Notes under the pieces: model-generated
The model's database searches: none
What the model was told of the DNA's origin: nothing
Seen by the model: only the letters and a program-made list of their open reading frames with translations
Made by a program: the position numbers and the translations under genes
Origin: Chryseobacterium ureilyticum
GTDB taxonomy: Bacteria; Bacteroidota; Bacteroidia; Flavobacteriales; Weeksellaceae
Length of the DNA stretch: 64,000 nt
Direction: 5' to 3'
Assembly: GCF_900156735.1 (NCBI RefSeq)
Contig: NZ_FTOL01000001.1
Coordinates: forward strand, 1-64,000
Shown: positions 1-8,716 of the stretch, piece after piece
Layout: every line of letters starts with the position of its first letter
Numbering within the stretch: position 1 is the stretch's first letter

Positions 1-190
1 ACAACAAATTCTTTTTTGGCTCGAAGTTGTTCTCAAAATCTTCTTAGGCAAGTATAATTTTCAAAATGAAAAATTAGCTTTTTAAGGAATGACTACTTAA
101 AAAAATCCAAGAGATAAGAAAAAATTCGTGCATTCGTGGCAAAAAAGAAGCGGTTTTATCATGCAAAAGGGATCATGACATTGTAAGCAA
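1..190. other. intergenic region, no gene seen
   Basis: No convincing reading frame is visible on either strand. Around 125-145 there is a short motif (attcgtgcattcgtggca) of a kind I remember as common between genes in flavobacterial genomes. That recollection cannot be checked here. Confidence 0.4.
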
Positions 191-217
191 AAAAAACCAA
201 CAGTATTCTGTTGGTTT
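191..217 (-). terminator. Rho-independent terminator downstream of cdd
   Basis: A perfect 10-bp stem (194-203 with 208-217) encloses the loop TATT. On the minus strand it is followed by a T-run, the reverse complement of the A-run at 188-196. It lies about 105 bases past the cdd stop codon. Confidence 0.8.
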
Positions 218-322
218 AATGATGAAATCATCATGTAAGTCCATATTAGTTTAAATACCACAACGAGAATTGAATATTTAATCAGACCATCACTAGCCTT
301 TTACGATTTTATAGTTTTACCT

Positions 323-805
323 CTATAAAAAAGTCGAGTCGAAATAGAAAGGCAACAAGTCTTTCACCGCATGCACTTTCACCACTTCCTCATTCATACT
401 TGAGAAATAAAGATCAATGTCCTCGTTTTGTTTCGTCTCATATTCAATTAAGCTTTGACGGCAGGCACCACACGGCGGAATTGGAGGGTTTTTCTCATGA
501 AATTCCTTAGGACCACCCACTACGAAAATCTTCTTTACCTTCATATTTGGGAAGTTAGCAGCTACCCAGAAAAGAGTAGTTCTTTCAGCACAAAGTCCTG
601 ATGGAAAGGCTGCATTTTCCTGATTGTTTCCAGAGTATATTTCTCCATTTTCCAAGAGTACAGCACATCCTACAAAAAACTGAGAGTAGGGTGCGTAAGC
701 GTTTTCGCGTGCCTCTTTGGCTCTTTCGAATAATTTTTTTTCTATATCGCTCAGTTCGCTGCTATTTTTAAAATATTCGTAACTGATCTGTATGTCTTTT
801 TTCAT
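323..805 (-). CDS. cdd: cytidine deaminase
   Basis: Cytidine deaminase hydrolyses cytidine and deoxycytidine to uridine and deoxyuridine in cytoplasmic pyrimidine salvage. The 160-residue protein has the zinc-site signature of the small tetrameric family: C72-A-E74, where Glu is the proton shuttle, and P-C112-G-A-C115. The substrate-loop motif NAYAPYSQFFVG lies near residues 35-46 and the nucleoside-binding segment GNNQENAAFPSG near 59-70. The length is usual for Bacteroidota versions, slightly longer than the roughly 130-residue Bacillus enzyme. The gene stands alone, with its own terminator, and is divergent from the old yellow enzyme gene. The start is the only ATG ahead of the conserved core. 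Confidence 0.95.
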   Translation of the reverse strand: MKKDIQISYEYFKNSSELSDIEKKLFERAKEARENAYAPYSQFFVGCAVLLENGEIYSGNNQENAAFPSGLCAERTTLFWVAANFPNMKVKKIFVVGGPKEFHEKNPPIPPCGACRQSLIEYETKQNEDIDLYFSSMNEEVVKVHAVKDLLPFYFDSTFL

Positions 806-906
806 ATATTGTAGACTAAAAAAGGGGGGTAAAATTAGTTCTTTTTAATGAAGTGGGCAATATTTTATTCTCCTCATGATAAAGTTCAACTTTTTAAAAG
901 AATAAA

Positions 907-1959
907 ATGCTATATACCCCAATACAATTCAGGAACGTAGAGCTAAAAAACCGTTGGGTAATGTCTCCCATGTGTATGTATTCATGCGAAAACGGATTGG
1001 CAAACGACTTTCATTTCGTACATTATGGAAGCAGAGCACAAGGTGGAACAGGCTTACTTGTTGTGGAAGCAACCGGAGTAGAGCCGGGAGGAAGAATTAC
1101 CAACCATTGCATGGGAATCTGGAATGATGAACAGGCAGAAAAGCTACAGAGAATTGTAGAATTTGTTCATCAGAACTCAGACAGTAAAATTGGGATTCAG
1201 TTAGCTCATGCAGGGCGAAAAGGTTCCACATGGAATAATCAGCAGATTTCTATTGAAGAAGGTTGGGAAACAGTAGCACCAAGTTCCATTCCTTACCATC
1301 CAACAGAGAGAATTCCCCATGTATTGAGTACTGATGAAGTGAAAGAACTTGTGCAAAGTTTCAAAAAAGCTACCCAAAGAGCTGTAAAAGCAGGGTTTGA
1401 TGTCATCGAAATTCATGGAGCTCATGGTTATCTTATTCATCAGTTTTTGTCACCGCTTTCCAATATCAGAACAGATGAATACGGCGGAAGTTTCGAAAAC
1501 AGAATCCGTTTCCTTATTGAAATTGTAGATGCCGTAAACGAAGTATTAAATGAAAATACAGCCCTTTTTGTACGGATTTCAGGCACTGAATATGCAGAAA
1601 ATGGTTGGGATATTCAGGATAGTGTCGCCTTGGCAAAAGTGTTAAAAGAACACTCTGTTGATCTCGTGGATGTATCAAGCGGTGGGAATATCCATGGCGC
1701 AAAAATCTCTGTTTTTAACGGTTATCAGGTTCCTTTTTCTGAACAGATTAAGCGCGAAGCTGATGTGAAAACCGGAGCTGTAGGTTTAATTACCAAAACA
1801 GAACAGGCAGAAGAAATTTTACAAAAAGGAGAAGCCGATCTGATCTTTGTAGCAAGAGAAATTCTGAGAAATCCATATATCGCAGTTCAGGGTTCTTTTG
1901 AAATGAAAGAAAACTGCTTTTTCCCCCATCAGTATACCAGAGCAAAAATTTCCTCATAA
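907..1959 (+). CDS. namA: NADH:flavin oxidoreductase, old yellow enzyme (YqjM/NamA type)
   Basis: This FMN-dependent ene-reductase reduces activated C=C bonds of enones and other electrophiles with NAD(P)H in the cytoplasm. The 350-residue TIM barrel has the YqjM-class marks: SPMCMYS near residues 20-26, with C23 matching the redox-tuning cysteine of that class, HAGRKG at 101-106, the substrate-binding pair H170-G-A-H173, and the FMN-binding stretch R-T-D-E-Y-G-G near 188-194. The length equals the family norm. It is followed 29 bases later by the DUF2752 gene on the same strand, so the two may be cotranscribed. The physiological substrate cannot be read from sequence. Confidence 0.93.
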   Translation: MLYTPIQFRNVELKNRWVMSPMCMYSCENGLANDFHFVHYGSRAQGGTGLLVVEATGVEPGGRITNHCMGIWNDEQAEKLQRIVEFVHQNSDSKIGIQLAHAGRKGSTWNNQQISIEEGWETVAPSSIPYHPTERIPHVLSTDEVKELVQSFKKATQRAVKAGFDVIEIHGAHGYLIHQFLSPLSNIRTDEYGGSFENRIRFLIEIVDAVNEVLNENTALFVRISGTEYAENGWDIQDSVALAKVLKEHSVDLVDVSSGGNIHGAKISVFNGYQVPFSEQIKREADVKTGAVGLITKTEQAEEILQKGEADLIFVAREILRNPYIAVQGSFEMKENCFFPHQYTRAKISS

Positions 1960-1988
1960 CTTATTCAATATAACCATACCTTACAGAA

Positions 1989-2267
1989 ATGAATATTGAA
2001 GACTTCATGTTGACGTGTCCCAGTAAAAAGTTCCTTGGTGTAGAATGCTTTGGCTGTGGCGCTCAACGTGCTATTGTTCTGGTGTTTCAGGGAAGATTTT
2101 CAGAAGCTTTTCAGATGTATCCTGCTGTATATACCTTATTGCTGCTTTTTTTATTCATAATACTAAGTTTTATCGATAAGAAAAGAAAATATAGTACGGT
2201 CATCATGGGATTAATCGCGCTCAATATTGTAATAGCAGTCATTTCTTATGTTTATAAACATTATTGA
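1989..2267 (+). CDS. DUF2752 small membrane protein
   Basis: This 92-residue protein begins with the family signature C-P-(x)n-G-x-x-C-x-G-C-G-x-x-R (residues 10-27). A hydrophobic segment at about 46-62 and another at about 70-88 look like two membrane helices. DUF2752 proteins are common in Bacteroidota and have no established function; the conserved cysteines could bind metal. It sits close behind the ene-reductase gene. No terminator is obvious after it. Confidence 0.8.
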   Translation: MNIEDFMLTCPSKKFLGVECFGCGAQRAIVLVFQGRFSEAFQMYPAVYTLLLLFLFIILSFIDKKRKYSTVIMGLIALNIVIAVISYVYKHY

Positions 2268-2400
2268 TTATATTTTTTAAAACTATAAAAACTGAGATCT
2301 TTTTTTATGTTTAATATAATTCTGTTAGAACCGGAATCGTAGAACTACTACAATTTTTAAAACTGTTGCCAAAAAACTTTTTAAATTAGAACCTGAAGTC

Positions 2401-2408
2401 TATCTTTG
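2401..2408 (+). promoter_or_regulatory. putative -7 promoter element for the T6SS tube gene
   Basis: TATCTTTG matches the Bacteroidota -7 consensus TAnnTTTG exactly and lies 52 bases before the tssD ATG. No TTG stands at the usual -33 distance, so the assignment rests on this element alone. Confidence 0.45.
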
Positions 2409-2460
2409 TTATATAGATCCTATTTACGGGAACTATCATTAATGATAAAAATTTAAGAAT

Positions 2461-2865
2461 ATGGCAGGAAATTCAAGAGGAATCTTAAAATTCAATGGAG
2501 GGGAAGGTCAGAAGTTGTTAAAGCTTAACTACAGTGTATCGAGAGCTACAGACGTTTCAGGACGAGTAGCATCAGATCCGTCAAATGCCCTTATTAAAGT
2601 AACCATCGAAGCAACAGAAAAATCTGATGTTTTAGAAAGCTTACTGAACAGCAAATATAAGCCAACAACAGGAGAAATTAATTTCAACAAATCTCACGAA
2701 GAAGGAACTCTGATCACTCTGAAGTGGGAAAATGGATATGTAATTCAACACGAAGTAGACTTTGATGCACTAGACAGCAATAATATGCTGATCAGTTTTG
2801 TAATAAGCGCTGAAACGATTACTTACGGAAATTCAGCTTATGAAGGACTTTGGCCAATGAGCTAA
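2461..2865 (+). CDS. tssD: type VI secretion system tube protein TssD (Hcp), Bacteroidota type
   Basis: TssD/Hcp forms stacked hexameric rings that make the inner tube of the T6SS, expelled with the VgrG spike and able to carry effectors. The 134-residue protein has the all-beta organisation of the Bacteroidota TssD family. Characteristic segments are RGILKFNGGEGQKLLKLNYS at 5-24, SRATDVSGRVASDP at 27-40 and a C-terminal SAETITYG. It has no signal peptide. It opens the effector island and ends in its own strong terminator, as expected for a component made in excess over VgrG. No sheath, baseplate or ClpV gene is present here, so the main T6SS must lie elsewhere in the genome. Confidence 0.9.
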   Translation: MAGNSRGILKFNGGEGQKLLKLNYSVSRATDVSGRVASDPSNALIKVTIEATEKSDVLESLLNSKYKPTTGEINFNKSHEEGTLITLKWENGYVIQHEVDFDALDSNNMLISFVISAETITYGNSAYEGLWPMS

Positions 2866-2884
2866 GTCTTCATGAGTGAAAAAT

Positions 2885-2916
2885 AAAAAGACTGTCCCAT
2901 AAGACGGTCTTTTTTT
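2885..2916 (+). terminator. Rho-independent terminator after tssD
   Basis: A stem of about 12 bp with one T-G wobble (AAAAAGACTGTC with GACGGTCTTTTT) and loop CCATAA is followed by a T-run. It separates tssD from vgrG and should keep tube expression high relative to the spike operon. Confidence 0.85.
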
Positions 2917-3022
2917 ACCTTTTGAAAAGCCAAATTATTAAAGAAAAGGGAATGCTTTTTGTTTTAAAAAACTCCCTGATCATTGAAAAATTAAGAAAAA
3001 ATAAAACAAATCACCACAAAAT

Positions 3023-4954
3023 ATGTCAAACACACCCGGAAAATCAAATGCCGCGTCCTTTCGCCCGACGCAGAATGCAGATGGTGTATCTGAAAATCAC
3101 CATATAGGCATTAATCGCTTGGTAAAGCTTTCTCTCGTTATCGAAGGGAAAATTATAAAATACTATAAGCACTTCAAGCTTAAACAAAGTACGAGACGTC
3201 ACCACGAATTTACCCTGACTTTAGCTCATGATACCTTAGGAGAAAGGCAAACCCATTCTCTGGATGATGCTAATAAGTTTTTGGGAAAACGCCTTACAGC
3301 TGTCATTTCCTATAAAGATATTGATAACAGCCCTGAAAGAACATTTGTAGGAGTGATAACAGGCGTAGGATTCAGTCAGGAGAAAATGAGCCTTGGAAAT
3401 ATTGTATTAACGGGAAGCAGTCCTACTATTTTATTGGATGGAGCTCCACATATTCAAAGTTTCGGAGGTGCACAACCTGTCAATGTAGGAATTATTGCAG
3501 AAGATGTCATCAAGCAGGGGATTGATAAAAGTCGTTTTGATGTAAGAATAGATGCTAATAATTTTTCTCAGATTATTTACAGCAGCCAATATGATGAAAC
3601 CCATTACAACTATCTTGCAAGAATGGCTGAAGCATATGGTGAACAGTTTTTCTATGATGGTGAAGTTCTGCATTTCGGGAAGCTGCCACCACAAAATAAA
3701 CCGATTACATTAACGTATGGAAGCAGTGCCAATGATATAAAAGTAGAATTAAAAGCGGTTCATACCAAACCCCAATTCTATGGCTACAACAGTAATAAAC
3801 ATGAAAAACTTACTTCCGGTTCTACGCCTATCAAGCATGTAGGAGATCTGGCAAAAACAGCTTATAATCATAACGATTCCATCTATAAAACACCTGCATT
3901 ACAGATTGCTCCTATTAAAGCAACCACACATCTTGATGTAGAATATTCACAAAAAAGTGCTTCAGGAAGTGAGGCAGTGAATGTTTTTACCATTTCAGGA
4001 AATACAACCGTTCCTTTCCTGCATCCGGGATGTGTAGCTGATGTACAGATGCGTAAGCAGGATTCTAATGAAACCTCTTATTTTACAAGAATTATGATCA
4101 CAGAAGCTGAACATGAAATTGATACTATAGGTCATTATCATGGAAGTTTTGTTGGAATAGCAGCTGATACAGGATTTCTTCCAAAACCGGAATATACACT
4201 TCCAAAAGCTGAACCACAAACGGCAACGGTAATTTCCAATACTGATCCGGAAGGACAAGGAAGAATACAGGTAAGATTCGATTGGCAGACTAACGATACC
4301 ACACATTTTATCCGTATGATGAGCCCTGACGCCGGAGGAACAGATCAGGTATCTCAAAACAGAGGATATGTGGCAATTCCTGAAGTAGGAGATCAGGTAA
4401 TGGTCAACTTTGTACACAGTCATCCGGACAGACCTTTCGTAATGGGTGGAATGTTCCACGGCGGAATAGCTTTAGGAGGTGGAATAGATAACCATCTGAA
4501 ATCTATCCAAACCAGAAGCGGAATCAGAATTCTATTGAATGACAATGAAGGAAGTGTTACCATTCTTGATCCGAGTGGAAATAGCTATTTTATGGATGGT
4601 AAAGGAAATATCAACATGAAAGCTCCTAAAAATTTCACATTGAATGCAGGTGAAAACATCAATATCACAGCAGGAAAAGAAATTACCATTGATGCCGGAG
4701 CAAGTATCTCAAGTTCAGCAAATGAAGATATTGTCTCTACAGCCGGAAAAGATATTATGCAGACCGCATCCGGAGACATCAGAGAATCTTCAGACAACAG
4801 AACAGAACTGGTGGATAAAGAATTTAAAAGACAGTCTGAGACTTCCAACGAAATAGCAGGAGAAATTTCCATGTTCAGCGAAATGGAAAATATGACCATG
4901 CAAAGTGGGAAAATAGTGGAATTCAACAGTGCTGAGAAATCAAAACTTTTCTGA
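3023..4954 (+). CDS. vgrG: type VI secretion system spike protein VgrG (TssI)
   Basis: VgrG trimers form the puncturing spike at the tip of the TssD tube and carry effectors. The 643-residue protein has a gp27-like part (about 30-390), a gp5-type OB-fold (about 400-480, with DPEGQGRIQVRFDW and PEVGDQVMVNF) and a needle-like beta-helix with repeating N-I-x-I-T-A-G-K-type strands at about 520-600. The start at 3023 is chosen because the preceding short overlapping frame has no family similarity. The gene is followed, one base after its stop, by a 56-codon gene that resembles more of the same beta-helix, then by effector and lipoprotein genes. The C-terminus (after about 600) carries no enzymatic domain that I recognise, so effectors are probably separate cargo proteins. 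Confidence 0.92.
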   Translation: MSNTPGKSNAASFRPTQNADGVSENHHIGINRLVKLSLVIEGKIIKYYKHFKLKQSTRRHHEFTLTLAHDTLGERQTHSLDDANKFLGKRLTAVISYKDIDNSPERTFVGVITGVGFSQEKMSLGNIVLTGSSPTILLDGAPHIQSFGGAQPVNVGIIAEDVIKQGIDKSRFDVRIDANNFSQIIYSSQYDETHYNYLARMAEAYGEQFFYDGEVLHFGKLPPQNKPITLTYGSSANDIKVELKAVHTKPQFYGYNSNKHEKLTSGSTPIKHVGDLAKTAYNHNDSIYKTPALQIAPIKATTHLDVEYSQKSASGSEAVNVFTISGNTTVPFLHPGCVADVQMRKQDSNETSYFTRIMITEAEHEIDTIGHYHGSFVGIAADTGFLPKPEYTLPKAEPQTATVISNTDPEGQGRIQVRFDWQTNDTTHFIRMMSPDAGGTDQVSQNRGYVAIPEVGDQVMVNFVHSHPDRPFVMGGMFHGGIALGGGIDNHLKSIQTRSGIRILLNDNEGSVTILDPSGNSYFMDGKGNINMKAPKNFTLNAGENINITAGKEITIDAGASISSSANEDIVSTAGKDIMQTASGDIRESSDNRTELVDKEFKRQSETSNEIAGEISMFSEMENMTMQSGKIVEFNSAEKSKLF

Positions 4955-4955
4955 T

Positions 4956-5126
4956 ATGGCGATTATCAAAACAGCAAAGAACATTGTGATAACTGTGAAA
5001 GACACTTATCATCTGAACGTAGGAAAAAAGGTAGAAAAAATTGCAAAGAAGATCAATGTAGAGGCGCAGAAAGAAAACCTTGTTTTAGCTAGTAACAAGA
5101 AGATTATGTCTCATGGTCACAAATAA
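4956..5126 (+). CDS. 56-residue spike-extension-like protein behind vgrG
   Basis: This small gene starts one base after the vgrG stop and overlaps the next gene by 14 bases, so it is probably translated by coupling. The product has alternating short strands and turns (KNIVITVKDTYHLNVGKK) that look like another stretch of VgrG beta-helix, and it ends in a histidine-rich tail, SHGHK. It is in the +1 frame relative to vgrG and that frame is open back to 4929. A +1 frameshift at the vgrG end (TTC TGA T) would fuse it to the spike. It could be a separate spike accessory, a frameshifted VgrG tail, or the remnant of a longer vgrG. I do not recognise a named family. Confidence 0.6.
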   Translation: MAIIKTAKNIVITVKDTYHLNVGKKVEKIAKKINVEAQKENLVLASNKKIMSHGHK

Positions 5127-6165
5127 TTTAAAAGCTTTTATTCTTTGTGTAGTATGTTGTTTTTCAACAATAAATTGTCAGAATAAAAAAATGGAAGAAA
5201 AATACAGTTGGCTGGGAACCGTTTCTGCACCGCAGGAATATCCTATGGAGATTTATAAAGGAGCTATTGTAGCTGATGATTTTACCTATGGTTTCGATGC
5301 TATTTGGGGAACACAGAACACCGGCTGGGGGAAAGAAGGCGGAACAATGAGTGTAGAAACCGAAAAAATGAATCTGCCGCAACATCTTGAATTTACCTGG
5401 TATTCTCTGGTTGAAAAAAAGTTCTATACCGGAAAATGGGATCTTAATAAAGAAAAAATCAAGACTCTTTTTGATGAAGGATTTGTAGATCAGGATACCC
5501 GTAAAAGAACCACTTACAATTCTTTTGTTGTAGGGCTGGCTCCTAAGGGGAAAGTTGTTCTTTGGGCAAAAGGTCCTGGAAATCAAAAAGAAATAGGTGC
5601 TTTTCAGGCTCACGATACCATTATCACAAAAGAAAAAGCATACGATAATGCACAATATATGTTTAAAGAAGGGTTTGCAGACAGAATGCTGAAAGATCCG
5701 TCTTATAAAACATTCAAGCCTGAAGTTCGGAAAAAAATTGAAGAAGAAGGCTATCCTTCGGAAGATGTTTACGAAGTCTATCGGGAAAAATACAATTGGA
5801 AGCCAGATGTTATCCTTCCGGAAGGAGGTGTATGGCTGGACTTTGGATTTACCAATTATAATGGAGAACAGGAAAATCTTTTTGCTAAAAGCCTGAAAGA
5901 TGATACTTACAAACCAAGAGCAATCCCGAAATTCTGTGGGTTTTATTGGCGCGATAAGAATAAAAACAGATATGCTGTATGGGTAGATGCTTTTGATGAC
6001 AAAGAAATCTTTGAATTATTTCAGAAAATAGGAAAAGAGGAAGACATCGATTTTACTATTAAAGTAAATGAAGACAATACAAAAGTATTTTTATCCTTAA
6101 TGACTGAGCAGGGAGAAGTTTTCATTACGAAAGCAAAAGTTAGATTATCCCGTAAAATAGAATAA
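5113..6165 (+). CDS. DUF2931-family lipoprotein, candidate T6SS immunity protein
   Basis: The 350-residue product starts with a lipoprotein signal ending in the lipobox S-T-I-N-C22, so it should be anchored in a membrane facing the periplasm. The segment following (WLGTVSAPQEYPMEIYKGA and GFDAIWGTQNTGWG) matches the DUF2931 family as I know it, which has no assigned enzymatic role. The gene overlaps the preceding 56-codon gene and lies immediately before the Tle1-like phospholipase gene. Periplasmic lipoproteins encoded beside T6SS lipase effectors are usually their immunity proteins, so immunity to the next gene product is the best guess. That role is inferred from context only. The start at 5113 is the one that gives an intact signal peptide. 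Confidence 0.75.
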   Translation: MVTNNLKAFILCVVCCFSTINCQNKKMEEKYSWLGTVSAPQEYPMEIYKGAIVADDFTYGFDAIWGTQNTGWGKEGGTMSVETEKMNLPQHLEFTWYSLVEKKFYTGKWDLNKEKIKTLFDEGFVDQDTRKRTTYNSFVVGLAPKGKVVLWAKGPGNQKEIGAFQAHDTIITKEKAYDNAQYMFKEGFADRMLKDPSYKTFKPEVRKKIEEEGYPSEDVYEVYREKYNWKPDVILPEGGVWLDFGFTNYNGEQENLFAKSLKDDTYKPRAIPKFCGFYWRDKNKNRYAVWVDAFDDKEIFELFQKIGKEEDIDFTIKVNEDNTKVFLSLMTEQGEVFITKAKVRLSRKIE

Positions 6166-6197
6166 GATTTCTGTGAACCCATTTAAAAACGAGAACT

Positions 6198-7613
6198 ATG
6201 CACAATAATCAATTTGGAGGGTATACACCAACGATAACCAAAGAAGAAGTATTGGATATTACAATCGGAATCTTTTTTGACGGAACTTTAAATAATAAAA
6301 CCAATACCACAGAAAAGGCAAAAGGAACTGATGCTTATAAAAAACATGGTGGTAAAGTTACAGATAACAACAGTTATAACAACGATTGGAGTAATGTAGC
6401 CCGAATGTGGGATAACTATGACAAAAATTTCGGAATTTATATAGAAGGAATCGGTACGGAAGATGCTCAGGGAGATCAGACTTTAGGCTATGCTTTTGGT
6501 ACCGGAGCTACCGGAATCAGATCCAAAGTAAGAAAAGGCTGCGAAGAGATTGTCAAAAAAGTAAAAACCATTAAAAGTGAGAAAAAGGCTGATAAAATTG
6601 CGGTACTTACCTTTGATGTATTCGGTTTTAGCCGTGGGGCTGCGGCTGCACGTAATTTTGTACATGAAATCAGTAAAGCTAAGTATAAAGCATCAGCACA
6701 TACCGTTGCCAATGATGGGATGGTTGCCACTACCTATTCTGATGATGACGGAAACTCTGTAGATTTACAGGAACTTCCTAAATGGGGACATTTCGGATTG
6801 AAATTACAGGAAGCCGGTATTACGATTGATGTCTTAAAAGTAAGATTTCTTGGTGTTTACGATACCGTTTCGTCTTATTCGAAATACCTTTCGCCGAAAC
6901 CTAATTTCAGCAATGACGTAGAAGAGTTGAGCCTTAACGATATTGCAAAAGCTCAGACTGTAATTCACTTTATTGCAGAAGATGAACACAGGGAAAACTT
7001 TGACCTTACAAGAGTGCGTACAGGAATTGAAAAAACATTTCCGGGAGTTCACTGCGATGTAGGAGGAGCTTATGAAAACGGTGAAGAATCATGGGAAGAA
7101 CTGGAAACAGCATGGGGATTTAGCCCTTCTAAACTGGAAGCCCTGAGAGATGAACTGGAAGCAGAAGGCTGGTTTCACAAAGGAGAACTTACCATTTCCT
7201 CCGGATTTTACTGGGCACTAAAAAGTACACGTAAATTAGTGAAGACATTCAGTTATATTCCTCTGCATTTTATGGCAGATTATGGGATTCAGAAAAATCT
7301 TCCGATTACAGATAAAAAAATGGTGAATGAAACCTATCCCATTGATTCAGATGCATTATTGGTAAGAGTTAAAAATCGTCTTGAACCTTATGTGATGGGA
7401 GACGGAAAACCTTACGCATTTATACCGAAAGCAGAATTGGAAAAGAAATATATGGGAGCATCAATTCCGCAAAAGAAATATGCAGAATATCAGAAAGAAG
7501 CTCAGGAGCAAACCGATTTACTAGAACTTCGACATAAATATCTGCATTGGTCTGCAAGGAGAGAAGGCATCGGAATGGACCCAAGACCTAACAGAACCAG
7601 AGTTATCCACTAA
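6198..7613 (+). CDS. DUF2235 alpha/beta hydrolase, Tle1-like T6SS phospholipase effector
   Basis: Tle1 effectors are phospholipases delivered by the T6SS that hydrolyse membrane phospholipids of target cells. This 471-residue protein has the DUF2235 core: an opening strand GIFFDGTLNN at 24-33, the nucleophile motif G-F-S145-R-G with R-G-A-A-A-A-R after it, the acid D222 in GVYDTVSSY, and the histidine in P-G-V-H285-C-D-V-G-G. These would be the Ser-Asp-His triad. There is no signal peptide, as expected for a T6SS cargo. The roughly 150 residues after the catalytic His show no domain I recognise. The gene lies between a DUF2931 lipoprotein and a LysM protein. Lipase activity is expected from the family but not shown here. 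Confidence 0.85.
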   Translation: MHNNQFGGYTPTITKEEVLDITIGIFFDGTLNNKTNTTEKAKGTDAYKKHGGKVTDNNSYNNDWSNVARMWDNYDKNFGIYIEGIGTEDAQGDQTLGYAFGTGATGIRSKVRKGCEEIVKKVKTIKSEKKADKIAVLTFDVFGFSRGAAAARNFVHEISKAKYKASAHTVANDGMVATTYSDDDGNSVDLQELPKWGHFGLKLQEAGITIDVLKVRFLGVYDTVSSYSKYLSPKPNFSNDVEELSLNDIAKAQTVIHFIAEDEHRENFDLTRVRTGIEKTFPGVHCDVGGAYENGEESWEELETAWGFSPSKLEALRDELEAEGWFHKGELTISSGFYWALKSTRKLVKTFSYIPLHFMADYGIQKNLPITDKKMVNETYPIDSDALLVRVKNRLEPYVMGDGKPYAFIPKAELEKKYMGASIPQKKYAEYQKEAQEQTDLLELRHKYLHWSARREGIGMDPRPNRTRVIH

Positions 7614-7661
7614 AAAATTAAAATCACATTACAAGAAATAACCCTGAAGACGGAATATTAT

Positions 7662-8702
7662 ATGCAGAAGTTTAATACCCACATCATCCAAAAAAACGAA
7701 ACCTTAAAAAGTATCGCAACACTTTATGGTTTGGATGCAGATACCCTGAAATTATTCCACAACAATCACTGTCAGGTAAAAGATATGATCCTCATAGAAC
7801 TTACCGGACAGAAGGAACTTTATATTCCAAGAATAGCTGTTGCGGATCAGAATAAAAAGGTACAGTTTGGAAGAGGAAACAGTATTGTTTTCAGACCGGA
7901 GAGATCATTCAGTAAATATGGAGTGATCGTCAATATTGAAACAGGAAACAGTAAGAATGAACTGAAATACGAAACCTCAGTACGCTGGCTTAAAAACGAA
8001 AATAACCTGCATTTTTTTGAAATTGACAGAACATCAAATCTATATCTGAATGAAGAAGAAATCAATGAAATAGCAGATACATTAGCCTATAAAACCTCCA
8101 AAGTTCTGTATCCTTTACAGATAAGTGTGGATGAACATGGTAAATTCCGCCAGGTAGAAAATCTGTCAGTATTTAAAGAGAGATGGACCACCGTAAAGGA
8201 GGAAGTTTATAAGGAATTTGAAGGTGATGTTGTAGATAAATACTGCGAGAAGATTGAAAACATTATCTACGAACCTGAAGCAATCAGTTTTTATTTGAAA
8301 AATGATTATTTCATCAGAACATTATTTTTTGGAATTTATCAGAGTTTCGGTCAGAGGTTTAAGATAGAAGGAGAAGAAAGCTTCCCTGTGGTGGATAACC
8401 CTATTGAGCCGAAATACAAAATACATGTAGAAGTAGATCCGGTAAAAGATGAATATGACCTGGTGAATATATCTGGAGAAGGAAAATTAAATGATGAAAG
8501 AAAAGTGTACGATTTTATCAATGAATCACCTTTTTCAATGACCATTCAGGATCATCCGGTAATGAATGACAATGGAAATTTTAGAATACAATATTACCTG
8601 AACGGGGAAACATTACTTCCTGAAACCCTGTATCTGGAATGTAGTATAATGTTGGAAGAAGAAAAGAAAATATCAGTAGTAATTACTGCTATATCAGAAT
8701 AA
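7662..8702 (+). CDS. LysM-domain protein of the T6SS island, function unknown
   Basis: The first 55 residues form a LysM-type fold (THIIQKNETLKSIATLYG, then ADTLKLFHNNH and LYIPRI), a peptidoglycan-binding module. The remaining 290 residues are not recognised. They are rich in charged residues, and the part after about 240 looks beta-rich. There is no signal peptide and no membrane segment, so if it acts on cell wall it must be delivered by the T6SS or act inside as an adaptor or chaperone. Its place between the Tle1-like lipase and an exported protein, ahead of the PAAR-like gene, suggests a role in effector loading or a cargo role. Confidence 0.65.
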   Translation: MQKFNTHIIQKNETLKSIATLYGLDADTLKLFHNNHCQVKDMILIELTGQKELYIPRIAVADQNKKVQFGRGNSIVFRPERSFSKYGVIVNIETGNSKNELKYETSVRWLKNENNLHFFEIDRTSNLYLNEEEINEIADTLAYKTSKVLYPLQISVDEHGKFRQVENLSVFKERWTTVKEEVYKEFEGDVVDKYCEKIENIIYEPEAISFYLKNDYFIRTLFFGIYQSFGQRFKIEGEESFPVVDNPIEPKYKIHVEVDPVKDEYDLVNISGEGKLNDERKVYDFINESPFSMTIQDHPVMNDNGNFRIQYYLNGETLLPETLYLECSIMLEEEKKISVVITAISE

Positions 8703-8716
8703 AAAAACAAAATAAA

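Noticed and set aside
2922..3107. 61-codon frame before and overlapping the vgrG start
   Set aside because: It begins just after the tssD terminator, overlaps vgrG in another frame and shows no protein-like pattern.
3995..4926. Long minus-strand frames opposite vgrG
   Set aside because: Shadow frames of a well-supported coding region; no domain pattern.
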